From: Fructilactobacillus myrtifloralis
GTDB lineage: Bacteria; Bacillota; Bacilli; Lactobacillales; Lactobacillaceae
NCBI RefSeq assembly: GCF_024029335.1
Contig: NZ_CP097116.1
Span: 1,364,001 to 1,428,000, forward strand
Length of the DNA stretch: 64,000 bases
Reading direction: 5' to 3'
Shown: positions 1 to 8,686 of the stretch, in pieces
Layout of the letters: each line of letters begins with the position of its first letter
Position numbering within the stretch: position 1 is the first letter of the stretch
The notes under the pieces: generated by a model
What the model was told of the DNA's origin: nothing
The model's database searches: none
The model's input: only the letters and a program-made list of their open reading frames with translations
Made by a program: the position numbers and the translations under genes

Positions 1-177
1 GTGCGTCAGGGTCTTGCTCGTCCGGACGATACGTTCGTTATTCCAGACGTGGACGAACTGTTGGCGCCGTTATTGAGTGTCATTCCCGCCCAACTCTTGG
101 CTTACTACACGAGTTTGAATAAGGGCTTGAACGTTGATTTACCCCGGAACCTGGCTAAGAGTGTTACAGTAGAATAA
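1..177 (+). CDS. glmS: Glutamine--fructose-6-phosphate aminotransferase, C-terminal end (partial)
   Basis: Frame 1 is open from the first base to TAA at 175-177 and gives 58 residues ending in [11 protein letters not shown]. This is the highly characteristic C-terminus of GlmS, together with the preceding IPAQLLAYY segment of the second SIS (isomerase) domain. GlmS makes glucosamine 6-phosphate from fructose 6-phosphate and glutamine, the entry to UDP-GlcNAc. That sugar is needed for peptidoglycan and also as donor for the GtfA/GtfB adhesin glycosylation encoded further right. The gene is cut by the window edge, so the start, the glutaminase domain and any upstream control cannot be seen. A terminator follows about 15 bases after the stop. 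Confidence 0.93.
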   Translation: MRQGLARPDDTFVIPDVDELLAPLLSVIPAQLLAYYTSLNKGLNVDLPRNLAKSVTVE

Positions 178-192
178 TAAATGAGATGATTA

Positions 193-222
193 AAAAAGAA
201 TTGTGCAGACAATTCTTTTTTT
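193..222 (+). terminator. Intrinsic terminator after glmS
   Basis: AAGAATTGT and ACAATTCTT form a 9-bp inverted repeat around a 4-base loop and are followed by a run of seven T. It sits directly behind the glmS stop codon. Confidence 0.85.
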
Positions 223-245
223 CTCGGGTTAAAGAAGGTGAAACC

Positions 246-380
246 ATGAAGTATACGAAACGAACGAAACAAACGAAACACGATCGCAAGGAAACGACGT
301 GGCAAAAGTTTAAGGAGCAGCAAAATAAGTTGAGTGCGGATCGGCGCGGTGTCCGGACGGTCCACAAACGCCATTGGTAA
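246..380 (+). CDS. Small basic protein of unknown function (44 aa)
   Basis: ATG at 246 follows AAGAAGGTG at a good ribosome-binding distance. A longer reading from 186 would start inside the glmS terminator, so 246 is preferred. The product is short and very basic (many K and R, for example KYTKRTKQTKHDRKE near the N-terminus and HKRHW at the end), with no membrane segment. It is followed after 15 bases by the next gene, so the two are probably co-transcribed. The charge suggests nucleic-acid or ribosome association, but that is only an inference. No family is recognised. Confidence 0.6.
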   Translation: MKYTKRTKQTKHDRKETTWQKFKEQQNKLSADRRGVRTVHKRHW

Positions 381-395
381 CCAGAGGAGCAAACG

Positions 396-710
396 ATGAC
401 ACAACAAAGCCATGAAACGTTAGATTTAATTGAAGAGATTACCCGGCTTGACGGCAGTAAGTACTTAGAGATTAGTAACATGGTGCAAAATGGCCGTGCG
501 GAACTAGCGGTCGAACGCCACCTGTTACAACGGGTTCGGATTCTCCAACTCAACATTCCCCACTCCGTGCACGTCATTAACTATGAAAATTACATTAACC
601 AGCACTTTACGATGCCAGCCGAAGATTTTCAGGAATTTGAGGAATGGCAGCGGACTCCCGAAATGGAGCGAGAAGTAGAGTTAATCTTAAAGGAAAATCA
701 CATCGGGTAG
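396..710 (+). CDS. Hypothetical protein (104 aa)
   Basis: ATG at 396 has a clear AGAGGAG site 8 bases upstream. The 104-residue product is soluble, acidic towards its C-terminus and looks mostly helical, with segments such as EEWQRTPEMEREVELIL. No catalytic motif or known domain is recognised. It is probably translated from the same message as the small basic protein just upstream. The 3' end precedes the lactonase gene by 71 bases. Base and codon use match the surrounding housekeeping genes, so it does not look transferred. Confidence 0.7.
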   Translation: MTQQSHETLDLIEEITRLDGSKYLEISNMVQNGRAELAVERHLLQRVRILQLNIPHSVHVINYENYINQHFTMPAEDFQEFEEWQRTPEMEREVELILKENHIG

Positions 711-781
711 ATTGGCGTTCCTACCTTTACCACCATTTTAGATTGTGCGATAATAAACGAAAAGCAAATGGAGGCAGGGAC

Positions 782-1831
782 ATGATCGAAAAATTTCTGA
801 TTGGAACGTATACCAAGAATCAAAGTCAGGGAATTTATCAAATTGAATTGGATACGGAAAAACCAGCGTTACAAAACTTACAGTTGGTTGCCAAAGCCGG
901 CTCGCCAACCTACGTGGCTGAATCAAAAGCCCACCGGATTTATGCGGTGGAACGGGTCATGGAAGATGACGAACTTCACGGTGGCGTCCTTGATTTAGAC
1001 GGGACGACCTTACCGGCCAAGGAAATTGAAAAGATCGTGGAAGCGGGGAGTAGTCCCGCCTACATCACGGTTGATGAAAAACGGCAAAATGTCTACACCG
1101 CTAATTACCACACCGGGGACGTAACGATTTTCACCATTACGCCACAGGGGTTACTGTCCGCGACGGACCGGGTGCATGACCACGGTCAAGTTGGCCCCAA
1201 ACCCGAACAAGCCGACGGGGCTCACCCCCACTACGTGGACATCTCGTTTGATGGGCGGTTAGTGGTTTGTGATTTAGGGCTGGATCAAATCTTCTTGTAT
1301 GACTTAACGCCCGAAGGAAAATTGCAACTCGTTAGTGGCTTAACCTTAGCTCCTGGCTTTGGTCCCCGGCACATCACCTACATTGAGGAGATGGGGAAGG
1401 CCTATCTCGTCGGCGAATTAAGTAGTGAAGTGGCCGTCTTGAACTACAACGAAGAAACGGCTCAGTTTGAAATTGAACAAATCGTGTCAACGATTCCAGC
1501 CGATTGGACCGCCCACAACGGAGCTGCTGCCATTCACCTGTCTAGTGACCACCGGTTTGTGTACGTTTCCAACCGGGGGAATGACAGCATTGTGGTCTTT
1601 GCAATTCAACCAGATGGAAAATTACAGCAAGTCCAACGGGTTTCTACAGAAGGAGAATTCCCACGGGACTTCAACTTTAACCAAACCGAAGAGTTCTTGA
1701 TTGTGGCTAACCAAAACAGTGACAATGCGTCCTTGTTCCATCGGGATGCAGAGACTGGTAAGTTAACCTTAGTCCAAAAGGACTTTACGGTTCCAGAAGG
1801 AACTTGTGTGGCGCCCCGAAAACCACAATAA
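782..1831 (+). CDS. Lactonase-family beta-propeller protein (probable 6-phosphogluconolactonase)
   Basis: 349 residues starting MIEKFLIGTYTK. The start at 782 is chosen for its ATGGAGGCAGG ribosome site; an upstream reading overlaps the previous gene. GTYT near the N-terminus and repeated blade motifs (HYVDIS, GPRHI, HLSSDHRFVYVSNRG, PRDFNF, VANQNSDN) match the seven-bladed propeller lactonase family (Pfam Lactonase, YbhE/Pgl type). In a heterofermentative lactobacillus, 6-phosphogluconolactone hydrolysis is a step of the phosphoketolase pathway, so a Pgl role is reasonable. Substrate specificity in this family cannot be read from sequence. Cytoplasmic; no signal peptide. Confidence 0.85.
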   Translation: MIEKFLIGTYTKNQSQGIYQIELDTEKPALQNLQLVAKAGSPTYVAESKAHRIYAVERVMEDDELHGGVLDLDGTTLPAKEIEKIVEAGSSPAYITVDEKRQNVYTANYHTGDVTIFTITPQGLLSATDRVHDHGQVGPKPEQADGAHPHYVDISFDGRLVVCDLGLDQIFLYDLTPEGKLQLVSGLTLAPGFGPRHITYIEEMGKAYLVGELSSEVAVLNYNEETAQFEIEQIVSTIPADWTAHNGAAAIHLSSDHRFVYVSNRGNDSIVVFAIQPDGKLQQVQRVSTEGEFPRDFNFNQTEEFLIVANQNSDNASLFHRDAETGKLTLVQKDFTVPEGTCVAPRKPQ

Positions 1832-1861
1832 ATCGGAATCGCACAGTGCTGGTTTCAGCAA

Positions 1862-1890
1862 TTGCGCCAATCGGATACTTAATGTATATT
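1862..1890 (+). promoter_or_regulatory. Promoter of the asnS T-box transcript
   Basis: TTGCGC at 1862-1867 and TATATT at 1885-1890 are separated by exactly 17 bases, which places the transcript start at about 1897, just before the T-box leader. Confidence 0.55.
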
Positions 1891-1897
1891 AAAAGCA

Positions 1898-2130
1898 ACA
1901 AATGTCTGAGGTAGGCCAACTACAAAGGATGTTACCTAGCGAATCGAGGATGGTGGAAGCTCGACGTAACTCCCTGTGGGGAACACCTACGCGCGGAAGG
2001 AAGTAAGCTCTAACCGCACCAGACCCGGCCTTCGCCCGTTATTGCGAAGTGAGTTGGTTTTTTCAAGGAATTGAGAAAACAATTTGGGTGGTACCGCGAA
2101 GACCTCGTCCCTAGTGATGAGGTCTTTTTG
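1898..2130 (+). promoter_or_regulatory. T-box leader controlling asnS
   Basis: The conserved T-box core TGGTACCGCG lies at 2089-2098. It is followed by a terminator hairpin whose arms are AAGACCTC (2099-2106) and GAGGTCTT (2119-2126), ending in a T run. Upstream lies about 190 bases of structured leader. In T-box RNAs, uncharged cognate tRNA pairs with a specifier codon and the core, favouring read-through. Since the downstream gene is AsnRS, the specifier should be an Asn codon; an AAC triplet at 1982-1984 is a candidate, but I could not fold stem I reliably enough to be sure. Confidence 0.88.
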
Positions 2131-2178
2131 TTTGGAATTAGAATGGCGTACCAGACGCCTAGTAATGGAGGAATTACG

Positions 2179-3570
2179 ATGGATGTTTTAGTTAAAGACT
2201 TATATGCCAGTCCCAGTGAACACACCGACCAGTCATTAACCATTTCCGGCTGGATTCGGACGATTCGGGATTCAAAAAAAATTGCGTTTATTGAGGTGAA
2301 CGATGGTTCGTACATTAAGAACCTGCAGGTAATTGCCAAGCGAGATCAGTTAGCGAATTTTGAAGACGTGGTCAAGTTACCAATTAGTTCCACGGTGAAA
2401 GTTACCGGGAAACTAGTGGAAACTCCAGATGCCCAACAACCGTTTGAACTTCACGCCGATAGTGTTGCCATCGAAGGCGTGGCCGCACCCGATTATCCGC
2501 TGCAGAAGAAGAAACACTCACTCGAGTACTTGCGGACGATTGCGCACTTACGGCCTCGGACTAACACCTTCTACGCGGTGTTTCAGATTCGGTCGCTAGC
2601 TGCCTTTGCCATTCATGAATACCTGCAACATCACGACTTTGTGTACGTGAACACGCCCATCATCACCAGTAGTGATACTGAAGGGGCAGGGGAGATGTTT
2701 CGAGTGACAACGCTTAATCCTGACCACCCGGCCCAGACTGAGGACGGTCACACGGACTTTAGCCAAGATTTCTTTGGGCAGGAAACGAACTTGACGGTTA
2801 GTGGTCAACTCCAAGTGGAGCCCTTTGCCCTGGCCTTTCGAAACGTTTACACGTTTGGCCCGACCTTCCGGGCGGAAGATTCCCACACCAAGCGGCACGC
2901 AGCAGAATTTTGGATGATTGAACCCGAAATGGCCTTTGCGGGGCTACCGGAAACGGTTACGGAAATTGAAGGGTTACTCCAGTTTGTAGTGCAGTACCTG
3001 TTAGACCATGCCCAAGCCGACTTACAATTTTTAAACGACCATGTTGATCACCAGCTCTTGGAACGTCTGCAACAAACGGTTGCGGAACCGTTTGCCCGGA
3101 TTACCTATTCTAAGGCAATTGAATTGCTGCAGGAAGCAGACGTTGACTTTCAATACCCAGTGGAATGGGGTGTTGATTTAAAGGCCGAACACGAACAGTA
3201 CTTGGCCGAGCAAGTCTTTCACCGGCCGGTCTTTGTAACCGATTATCCCCGCGCAATCAAAGCCTTTTACATGCGGGACAATCCAGATGAAAAGACGGTT
3301 GCGGCCGTTGATTTACTGGTACCTCGGATTGGTGAACTGGTCGGAGGGAGTCAGCGAGAAGAACGCGAGGCCGTTTTAAGAGCTAAAATGCAGGAATTTA
3401 AGTTACCGGAAGCAGAATACGATTGGTATTTGGAACTACGTAAGTATGGTGGGACCAAGCATTCCGGGTTTGGAATTGGGTTTGAACGCCTGTTAATGTA
3501 CGTTACGGGGATGGATAACATCCGCGACGTAATTCCTTATCCACGGGTTCAAGGAAACATTAATTTCTAA
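2179..3570 (+). CDS. asnS: Asparagine--tRNA ligase
   Basis: 463 residues. The start at 2179 follows ATGGAGGAATT and lies downstream of the T-box terminator. The N-terminal ~110 residues form the OB-fold anticodon domain ([22 protein letters not shown]). The rest is a class IIb synthetase catalytic domain with motif 2 ([11 protein letters not shown], from about residue 230) and motif 3 ([10 protein letters not shown], from about residue 430). The [14 protein letters not shown] segment and the ...[12 protein letters not shown] region favour AsnRS over AspRS. It charges tRNA-Asn with asparagine in the cytoplasm. Expression is probably tuned by asparagine supply through the T-box. It is monocistronic, closed by a terminator. 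Confidence 0.96.
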   Translation: MDVLVKDLYASPSEHTDQSLTISGWIRTIRDSKKIAFIEVNDGSYIKNLQVIAKRDQLANFEDVVKLPISSTVKVTGKLVETPDAQQPFELHADSVAIEGVAAPDYPLQKKKHSLEYLRTIAHLRPRTNTFYAVFQIRSLAAFAIHEYLQHHDFVYVNTPIITSSDTEGAGEMFRVTTLNPDHPAQTEDGHTDFSQDFFGQETNLTVSGQLQVEPFALAFRNVYTFGPTFRAEDSHTKRHAAEFWMIEPEMAFAGLPETVTEIEGLLQFVVQYLLDHAQADLQFLNDHVDHQLLERLQQTVAEPFARITYSKAIELLQEADVDFQYPVEWGVDLKAEHEQYLAEQVFHRPVFVTDYPRAIKAFYMRDNPDEKTVAAVDLLVPRIGELVGGSQREEREAVLRAKMQEFKLPEAEYDWYLELRKYGGTKHSGFGIGFERLLMYVTGMDNIRDVIPYPRVQGNINF

Positions 3571-3573
3571 AGG

Positions 3574-3599
3574 AAAGAACGTCAATGCGTTCTTTTTTT
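3574..3599 (+). terminator. Intrinsic terminator after asnS
   Basis: AAAGAACG and CGTTCTTT form an 8-bp stem with a 6-base loop, followed by T residues, starting 4 bases after the asnS stop. Confidence 0.85.
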
Positions 3600-3660
3600 A
3601 TGCCACGCGGTGGTTTATAATGATTATTAGCAAACCATTAATTTTGAAAGGGTGTTCACA

Positions 3661-5067
3661 GTGAAAGCAGCAACGCAAATGAAACCACTAACGCGCTGGC
3701 TCTTTATTGCCACGATGTTAGTTGGAACCTTCACCATGTCGATCAGCCAGTCCTCGTTATCGACGGCCTATCCGACCCTGATGAAGTATTTCTTGATCTC
3801 AGCCGATACGGTGCAGTGGCTTACCACGGGATTCATGATCGTAATGTGCATTACCATGCCGATTAGCCCGTGGTTGTTAAACAACATTAGTTTCAAGCAA
3901 CTGTTTATGGGAGCCTTACTCCTGTTTGATTTAGGGACCCTCATTATTTTCTGGGGGCCGAACTTTTACATGGTAATGCTCGGCCGGATTATGGAAGCCG
4001 CTGCCGTGGGAGTCCTGTTTCCTTCGTATCAGACCGTGTTACTAGAGATCACCCCGGAACAAAAGCGGGGGACCATCATGGGGGTGGCCGGACTGGTAAT
4101 GGGTTCGGCGTTAGCCTGTGGGCCGATTATCTCTGGAATCGTGCTCCGTTACACGAGCTGGCGGGGGTTATTCATTTTCTTCATGGTGGTAATTACGCTC
4201 GTCCTGCTGATCTCGTTGTTTGTCATGCGGGACGTGATGCCCCGGGTTCCATCGAAACTGGATTGGGTTTCCGTCTTTTACTCGCTCGGGTTAATCGGGC
4301 TCTTGTACGTGATTACCAAAGCTGGACAACCCGGAGCGGAATGGCCGGTCTTATTAGTAATTTTGGCGCTTTCGATCCTGCTATTAGTTTTCTTTGTTCG
4401 GCGCCAGTTAACCGTTGCAAATCCGATGTTGGATTTATGGGTCATGAAGAGTTTTAACTACGATTTATCCGTGCTTTTGACCGGCTTTTCGTATATTTCG
4501 CTAATCGTTGTTACCATCATTTTTCCGCTGTACTACCAACAAGTCTTAGGGGCCAGTCCCTTTGTTTCGGGGATGGCCTTAGTGCCTGGGGCCGCCTTGT
4601 TAAGTTTACTGAACCCCTTGACGGGAACGTTAGCGGATAAGATTGGTTTTAAGCCAACCATGTTGGTCGGAATGACCATGATCGTTGTGGGCTGGGGAAT
4701 CCTCGCCATGGTGCCAATCTTTAACATCTGGGGAATGATTGGCATCGCCATGTTAATCGAAGGTGGGAATGCCTTTGTAATGATGCCGGCTGTTACCCTA
4801 GGTGCGAACTCGCTGCCAAACCAGTTAGTGTCCCACGGGACAGCTGTTATCACAACGGTGCGCCAGGTGCTTGGGTCAACCGGAGTAGCGGTAGCCACGT
4901 TGATCTTGGTAAACCTCACGGGTCACGCGATTGAACACGGAGCGGGCTTGCACGCTGCTAACCAGCTAGGGTTCCACGCCGTTTACTGGACCTTCTTTGG
5001 GGTGGCCATCGTGGGGTTTGTGATTGCGACTCTGATTCGGTCCACGCAACCAAACGATGCTAACTAA
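3661..5067 (+). CDS. MFS multidrug exporter, DHA2 (EmrB/QacA) family
   Basis: 468 residues with about 14 hydrophobic segments, as usual for the proton-driven DHA2 drug exporters. The antiporter motif C is visible as GSALACGPIISG around residues 140-151, and GRIMEAAAVG matches the conserved TM4 region. The start is taken as GTG at 3661, 8 bases after GAAAGGG; GTG at 3652 would overlap that ribosome site. Acts in the cytoplasmic membrane. The substrate cannot be read from sequence; related lactobacillus proteins are annotated as LmrB-like. No adjacent regulator gene is present. It is a single-gene transcript bounded by terminators. Confidence 0.9.
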   Translation: MKAATQMKPLTRWLFIATMLVGTFTMSISQSSLSTAYPTLMKYFLISADTVQWLTTGFMIVMCITMPISPWLLNNISFKQLFMGALLLFDLGTLIIFWGPNFYMVMLGRIMEAAAVGVLFPSYQTVLLEITPEQKRGTIMGVAGLVMGSALACGPIISGIVLRYTSWRGLFIFFMVVITLVLLISLFVMRDVMPRVPSKLDWVSVFYSLGLIGLLYVITKAGQPGAEWPVLLVILALSILLLVFFVRRQLTVANPMLDLWVMKSFNYDLSVLLTGFSYISLIVVTIIFPLYYQQVLGASPFVSGMALVPGAALLSLLNPLTGTLADKIGFKPTMLVGMTMIVVGWGILAMVPIFNIWGMIGIAMLIEGGNAFVMMPAVTLGANSLPNQLVSHGTAVITTVRQVLGSTGVAVATLILVNLTGHAIEHGAGLHAANQLGFHAVYWTFFGVAIVGFVIATLIRSTQPNDAN

Positions 5068-5102
5068 CCGAGCAGATGTGCTAAAATTAACTTAATTAAG
5101 TT

Positions 5103-5131
5103 ACAGTCATTGGTAACAATGACTGTTTTTG
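5103..5131 (+). terminator. Intrinsic terminator after the MFS gene
   Basis: ACAGTCATTG (5103-5112) and CAATGACTGT (5117-5126) form a perfect 10-bp stem with a 4-base loop and a T tail. Immediately in front of it lies a perfect 14-bp palindrome AACTTAATTAAGTT (5089-5102) of unknown meaning. Confidence 0.85.
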
Positions 5132-5148
5132 TATGAAAGGACAACCAA

Positions 5149-5805
5149 ATGGCACAACCAAAGCGGTCCCGTCGCTGGGTCAAATGGGCGGAACGAATTT
5201 TAATTGTTTTATTACTGTTAGTCGGCCTGGCCTTGATTTTTAACTCCCAACTGGAAAGTTATTGGATTCGGTGGCAAAGTCAGCAAAAGGTGACTAAGAT
5301 TTCCCCGCAAGAAGTGCGTAAGGGCGAGCAACAGAAGGGAAATTACGACTATAAAAACGTGCAGGCGGTCTCTGAAAATGCCATTTTAGAGAGTGAAAAG
5401 GCCCGCAAAACCAATGCGATTGGTTCGATTCAAATTCCGTCCGTCAAGATTAACCTACCGATTTTTAAGGGGCTAAATTCTGAAAACCTTACGATTGGGG
5501 CGGGGACGATGAAGCCGAACCAGAAATTGGGAACGGGTAATTATGCCCTTGCTGGCCACCACATGCAGGATCCCAACGTACTGTTTTCACCGTTATCAAA
5601 GGCCAAACGGGGGCAGGTAGTTAAAATTACGGACGGGAAGCACACGTATCGGTATCGGATTATCAAAACGAAGGTCGTTCCAGAAACGGACGTTTCAGTA
5701 CTAAACGACGTTCCGAACCAGAAGTTACTGACCTTGGTTACCTGTGCCTCTGGGAATCCGGGCGAAACGGACCGCTTGATTGTCACCGGTCGTCTAATTG
5801 AATAA
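5149..5805 (+). CDS. srtA: Class A sortase
   Basis: 218 residues. An N-terminal signal anchor at about residues 15-31 (ILIVLLLLVGLALIF) is followed by an extracellular sortase domain. The catalytic His is in LAGHHM (His137), the Cys in LVTCASGN (Cys199) and the Arg in TDRLIV (Arg209), the classic triad. Sortase A joins LPXTG-type surface proteins to peptidoglycan precursors at the outer face of the membrane. It has its own ribosome site and a terminator behind it, so it appears monocistronic. It lies only 13 kb from two giant adhesins, yet neither of these ends in a recognisable LPXTG motif, so its clients are probably encoded elsewhere. Confidence 0.94.
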   Translation: MAQPKRSRRWVKWAERILIVLLLLVGLALIFNSQLESYWIRWQSQQKVTKISPQEVRKGEQQKGNYDYKNVQAVSENAILESEKARKTNAIGSIQIPSVKINLPIFKGLNSENLTIGAGTMKPNQKLGTGNYALAGHHMQDPNVLFSPLSKAKRGQVVKITDGKHTYRYRIIKTKVVPETDVSVLNDVPNQKLLTLVTCASGNPGETDRLIVTGRLIE

Positions 5806-5807
5806 GT

Positions 5808-5847
5808 AAAAAACCATCTTGGACCTCATAATCCAAGATGGTTTTTT
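5808..5847 (+). terminator. Intrinsic terminator after srtA
   Basis: A 14-bp stem, AAAACCATCTTGGA (5810-5823) with TCCAAGATGGTTTT (5832-5845), flanked by A and T runs. The symmetry means it could work in both directions. Confidence 0.9.
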
Positions 5848-5890
5848 AGGTTAGATGTGGTAAGATACGAGCAAATAGGAGGGATCTACC

Positions 5891-6991
5891 ATGGAAAAAT
5901 TAGCGCAGTTACAAGCCCAGTTGCAACAACAAAACGTGGAGGTGGCCTATCTTAGCGATCCCGAAACGATTCAATACCTCACCGGTTTTGGAAGTGATCC
6001 GGTCGAACGAGTGTTGGCCCTCGTGGTCTTTCCCGATCAGGAACCGTTTATATTTGCCCCCGCGCTTGAAGTCGAAGACATTCAAACTTCGGGCTGGCAA
6101 TTTCCCGTTTATGGGTATTTGGACCACGAAGCTCCGTTTGAGTTGCTGGCTGGTCACATCCGAGCTCGGATTGCGAATCCGAACCGGTGGGGGATCCAGC
6201 AACAACAGCTGACGGTTGCGCGGCTCCGGGCCTTACAGGACCAGTTTCCTCAGGCTGACTTTAGTGTCGATCTAACCCCCACGATTGAACGGATGCGCTT
6301 AATTAAGACGCCTGACGAAATTGATCAGTTACGAGCAGCGGGACGCGAGGCCGACTTTGCCTTCGAGGTGGCGTTTAAAACAATTGCCCCCGGGAAAACG
6401 GAAGCTGCCGTTGCCGCGGAAATTGAATATCAGTTAAAGCAACGGGGTGTGATGGAAATGAGCTTTGCGACGCTGGTTCAAGCCGGTAAGCATGCCTCCC
6501 AACCCCATGGTGATACCGGCATGACTAAGATTCAAGAGCATGAATTGGTGTTACTGGACCTTGGAACGGTACACAATGGCTACATTAGTGATGCTAGTCG
6601 AACGGTGGCGGTTGGGACCCTAGATGACCAACTGCGCACGATTTATCAGGTTTGTCTAGACGCCCAATTAGCAGCGCAAGCTGCCGTGCGTCCCGGAATT
6701 ACCGCGGCCGAACTCGACCAGGTGGCCCGGGATGTGATTGACCAAGCGGGATACGGTCAGTACTTCATTCACCGCTTAGGGCATGGGATTGGGATGAGTG
6801 AACACGAGTTTCCCTCCATCATGGAAGGCAACGATTTGCAGCTGGCTGAAAACATGTGCTTTTCCCTGGAACCGGGCATTTATATCCCGGGGGTCGCTGG
6901 CGTCCGGATTGAAGATTGTGTCCGGGTGACGGTCACTGGTTGTGAACCATTTACACATACTACTAAAACCCTTCAAGATGTGTTGCGGTAG
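5891..6991 (+). CDS. pepQ: Xaa-Pro dipeptidase, M24B family
   Basis: 366 residues, the usual PepQ length. An N-terminal creatinase-like domain covers about residues 1-130. The pita-bread metallopeptidase domain has all five metal ligands in place: Asp223 (LLDLG), Asp234 (SDASRT), His298 (GHGIGMSEH), Glu327 (LEPGIY) and Glu341 (RIEDCV). It cleaves dipeptides with C-terminal proline, the last step of proline-rich peptide use in lactic acid bacteria. Cytoplasmic, no signal peptide. ATG at 5891 follows GGAGGGA. In many lactobacilli pepQ is next to ccpA; here it is not, and its neighbours are srtA and nox. Confidence 0.93.
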   Translation: MEKLAQLQAQLQQQNVEVAYLSDPETIQYLTGFGSDPVERVLALVVFPDQEPFIFAPALEVEDIQTSGWQFPVYGYLDHEAPFELLAGHIRARIANPNRWGIQQQQLTVARLRALQDQFPQADFSVDLTPTIERMRLIKTPDEIDQLRAAGREADFAFEVAFKTIAPGKTEAAVAAEIEYQLKQRGVMEMSFATLVQAGKHASQPHGDTGMTKIQEHELVLLDLGTVHNGYISDASRTVAVGTLDDQLRTIYQVCLDAQLAAQAAVRPGITAAELDQVARDVIDQAGYGQYFIHRLGHGIGMSEHEFPSIMEGNDLQLAENMCFSLEPGIYIPGVAGVRIEDCVRVTVTGCEPFTHTTKTLQDVLR

Positions 6992-7058
6992 GTGAAAACG
7001 CCCTCAGTGCCCGATTGAGGTGGGAAAGTTACTTAAATTAATTAAGTTTTTCCAAAAA

Positions 7059-7101
7059 GTAAAGCGTTTTCATTGTACCTTTTTTCACAACATGGTATAT
7101 T
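7059..7101 (+). promoter_or_regulatory. nox promoter with cre-like and Rex-like sites
   Basis: TTGTAC (7073-7078) and TATATT (7096-7101) are 17 bases apart. GTAAAGCGTTTTCA (7059-7072) matches 12 of 14 positions of the CcpA cre consensus and abuts the -35 box. TTGTACCTTTTTTCACAA (7073-7090) resembles the 18-bp Rex site, with one good half (TTCACAA) and one degenerate half. Both readings are by eye. They would fit catabolite and NADH control of an NADH oxidase. Confidence 0.5.
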
Positions 7102-7147
7102 GGTAGCTAAACAATGTTAAAAAATTAAGTTGAAAGAGGGATTATCC

Positions 7148-8500
7148 ATGAAAGTAGTTGTAGTTGGTTGTACTCACGCAGGAACATTCGCCATTAAGCA
7201 AACGTTAGCAACCCATCCCAACGCCGAAGTAACGGTCTTTGAAAAGAACGATAACATTTCGTTCCTTTCTTGTGGAATTGCGTTATATCTCGGAAAAGAA
7301 ATCAAGAATAATGATCCAAAGGGGCTCTTTTACTCCAGCCCAGAAGAATTAGAAAACCTGGGGGCCGACGTGCAAATGAAGCATGAGGTCACGGAGATTG
7401 ATCCTGACCAAAAAGTGGTTACGGTCAAGGACCTCGTAACGGGTGAGGTCAGCGAAACTGCTTATGACAAACTAATTATGACCACGGGGTCCCTGCCAGT
7501 GGTTCCACCTATTGATGGGATCCAAAGCGACAAGGTCTACTTATGTAAGAACTGGAACGACGCCAAGAAGCTCTTTGATGAAGCACCCAAAGCTAAATCC
7601 ATTACCATCATCGGGTCTGGGTACATTGGGGCTGAACTAGCAGAGGCTTATTCTAAACAAGGTTACCAGGTTAACCTGATTGATGGGGCAACCCGGGTGC
7701 TTTACAAGTATTTTGACGCTAAGTTTACTGATATCCTGGCTGCCGATTACGAAAAGCACGGGGTAAACCTCGTGCTTGGTTCGAAGGTGACCTCGTTCGT
7801 TGAAGAACAAGACGGGATTACGGTAACAACGGCGAAGGGTGAACGGGTTCACTCTGACATTGCCATCCTTTGCATTGGCTTCCGACCGAATACGGGGCTC
7901 TTAAAGGGCAAAGTTGAAATGATGGACAACGGAGCGATTATCACGGATGAATACATGCATGCTTCGAATCGCGACATTTTTGCCGCCGGAGACAGTGCAG
8001 CGGTTCACTACAATCCCACCGGCCAAAATGCTTACATCCCGTTAGCAACGAATGCGGTGCGGCAGGGACTGCTAGTGGGTGAAAACCTCACGGAAGATAA
8101 GGTCAAGTACATGGGGACGCAATCATCCTCAGGATTGAAGCTCTATGACCGGACTTACGTTTCGACAGGACTCACGATGGCAGCGGCTAAAGCCCAGGGG
8201 ATTAAAGCTCGTCAGGTCTTGGTCGAAGATAACTATCGGCCTGAATTTATGTTAACCACCGAATCAGTCTTGATGTCTTTAGTATACGATCCCGACTCTC
8301 GGCGGATTCTCGGAGGTTCGTTAACAAGTATGTACGATGTTTCGCAATCAGCAAACGTACTATCAGTTGCGATTCAAAACCGGAACACGATTGACGATTT
8401 AGCAATGGTTGATATGTTGTTCCAACCACAGTTTGACCGGCCGTTTAACTACTTGAACATTTTAGGTCAAGCAGCGCAAGCTCAAGCAGACGACGAATAA
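7148..8500 (+). CDS. nox: NADH oxidase (probably water-forming)
   Basis: 450 residues. ATG at 7148 is 7 bases after GAAAGAGGG; an upstream TTG would lie before that site. It belongs to the pyridine nucleotide-disulfide reductase family, CoA-disulfide-reductase-like branch. There is an N-terminal FAD Rossmann motif (VVVGCTHAG), a single redox Cys42 in SFLSCGIALY, the NAD-binding motif IIGSGYIGAELAEAY near residues 155-169, and the FAD motif IFAAGDSA near residues 275-285. It reoxidises NADH with oxygen; Nox enzymes with this single Cys typically give water. In a heterofermenter this frees acetyl phosphate for ATP formation. Monocistronic, between a regulated-looking promoter and a strong terminator. 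Confidence 0.94.
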   Translation: MKVVVVGCTHAGTFAIKQTLATHPNAEVTVFEKNDNISFLSCGIALYLGKEIKNNDPKGLFYSSPEELENLGADVQMKHEVTEIDPDQKVVTVKDLVTGEVSETAYDKLIMTTGSLPVVPPIDGIQSDKVYLCKNWNDAKKLFDEAPKAKSITIIGSGYIGAELAEAYSKQGYQVNLIDGATRVLYKYFDAKFTDILAADYEKHGVNLVLGSKVTSFVEEQDGITVTTAKGERVHSDIAILCIGFRPNTGLLKGKVEMMDNGAIITDEYMHASNRDIFAAGDSAAVHYNPTGQNAYIPLATNAVRQGLLVGENLTEDKVKYMGTQSSSGLKLYDRTYVSTGLTMAAAKAQGIKARQVLVEDNYRPEFMLTTESVLMSLVYDPDSRRILGGSLTSMYDVSQSANVLSVAIQNRNTIDDLAMVDMLFQPQFDRPFNYLNILGQAAQAQADDE

Positions 8501-8516
8501 ATGGAATTGAACTAAA

Positions 8517-8553
8517 AAAAGTCAGCACCAGGAGTTTCCTGGTGCTGACTTTT
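8517..8553 (+). terminator. Strong terminator after nox
   Basis: A 17-bp perfect stem (8517-8533 with 8537-8553) around a 3-base loop. The A run on one side and T run on the other make it potentially bidirectional. Confidence 0.92.
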
Positions 8554-8686
8554 ACATAGGAGTCAAGCATAATCGGTGGAATGGTGACTTAATTGAGCCC
8601 AATTTACAGAAGTGCTAAAATAATAAACAAACAACCAGTGTAAAATTATCTGATTAAGCGCCCATAAAGCGGGCATAACCAGCTGG

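Noticed and set aside
5089-5102. Perfect palindrome AACTTAATTAAGTT before the MFS terminator, and a similar ACTTAA/TTAAGT pair at 7031-7047
   Set aside because: Both are AT-only apart from one C/G pair and lie in terminator or promoter surroundings; no regulator site is known to me that fits, and short AT palindromes are common by chance.
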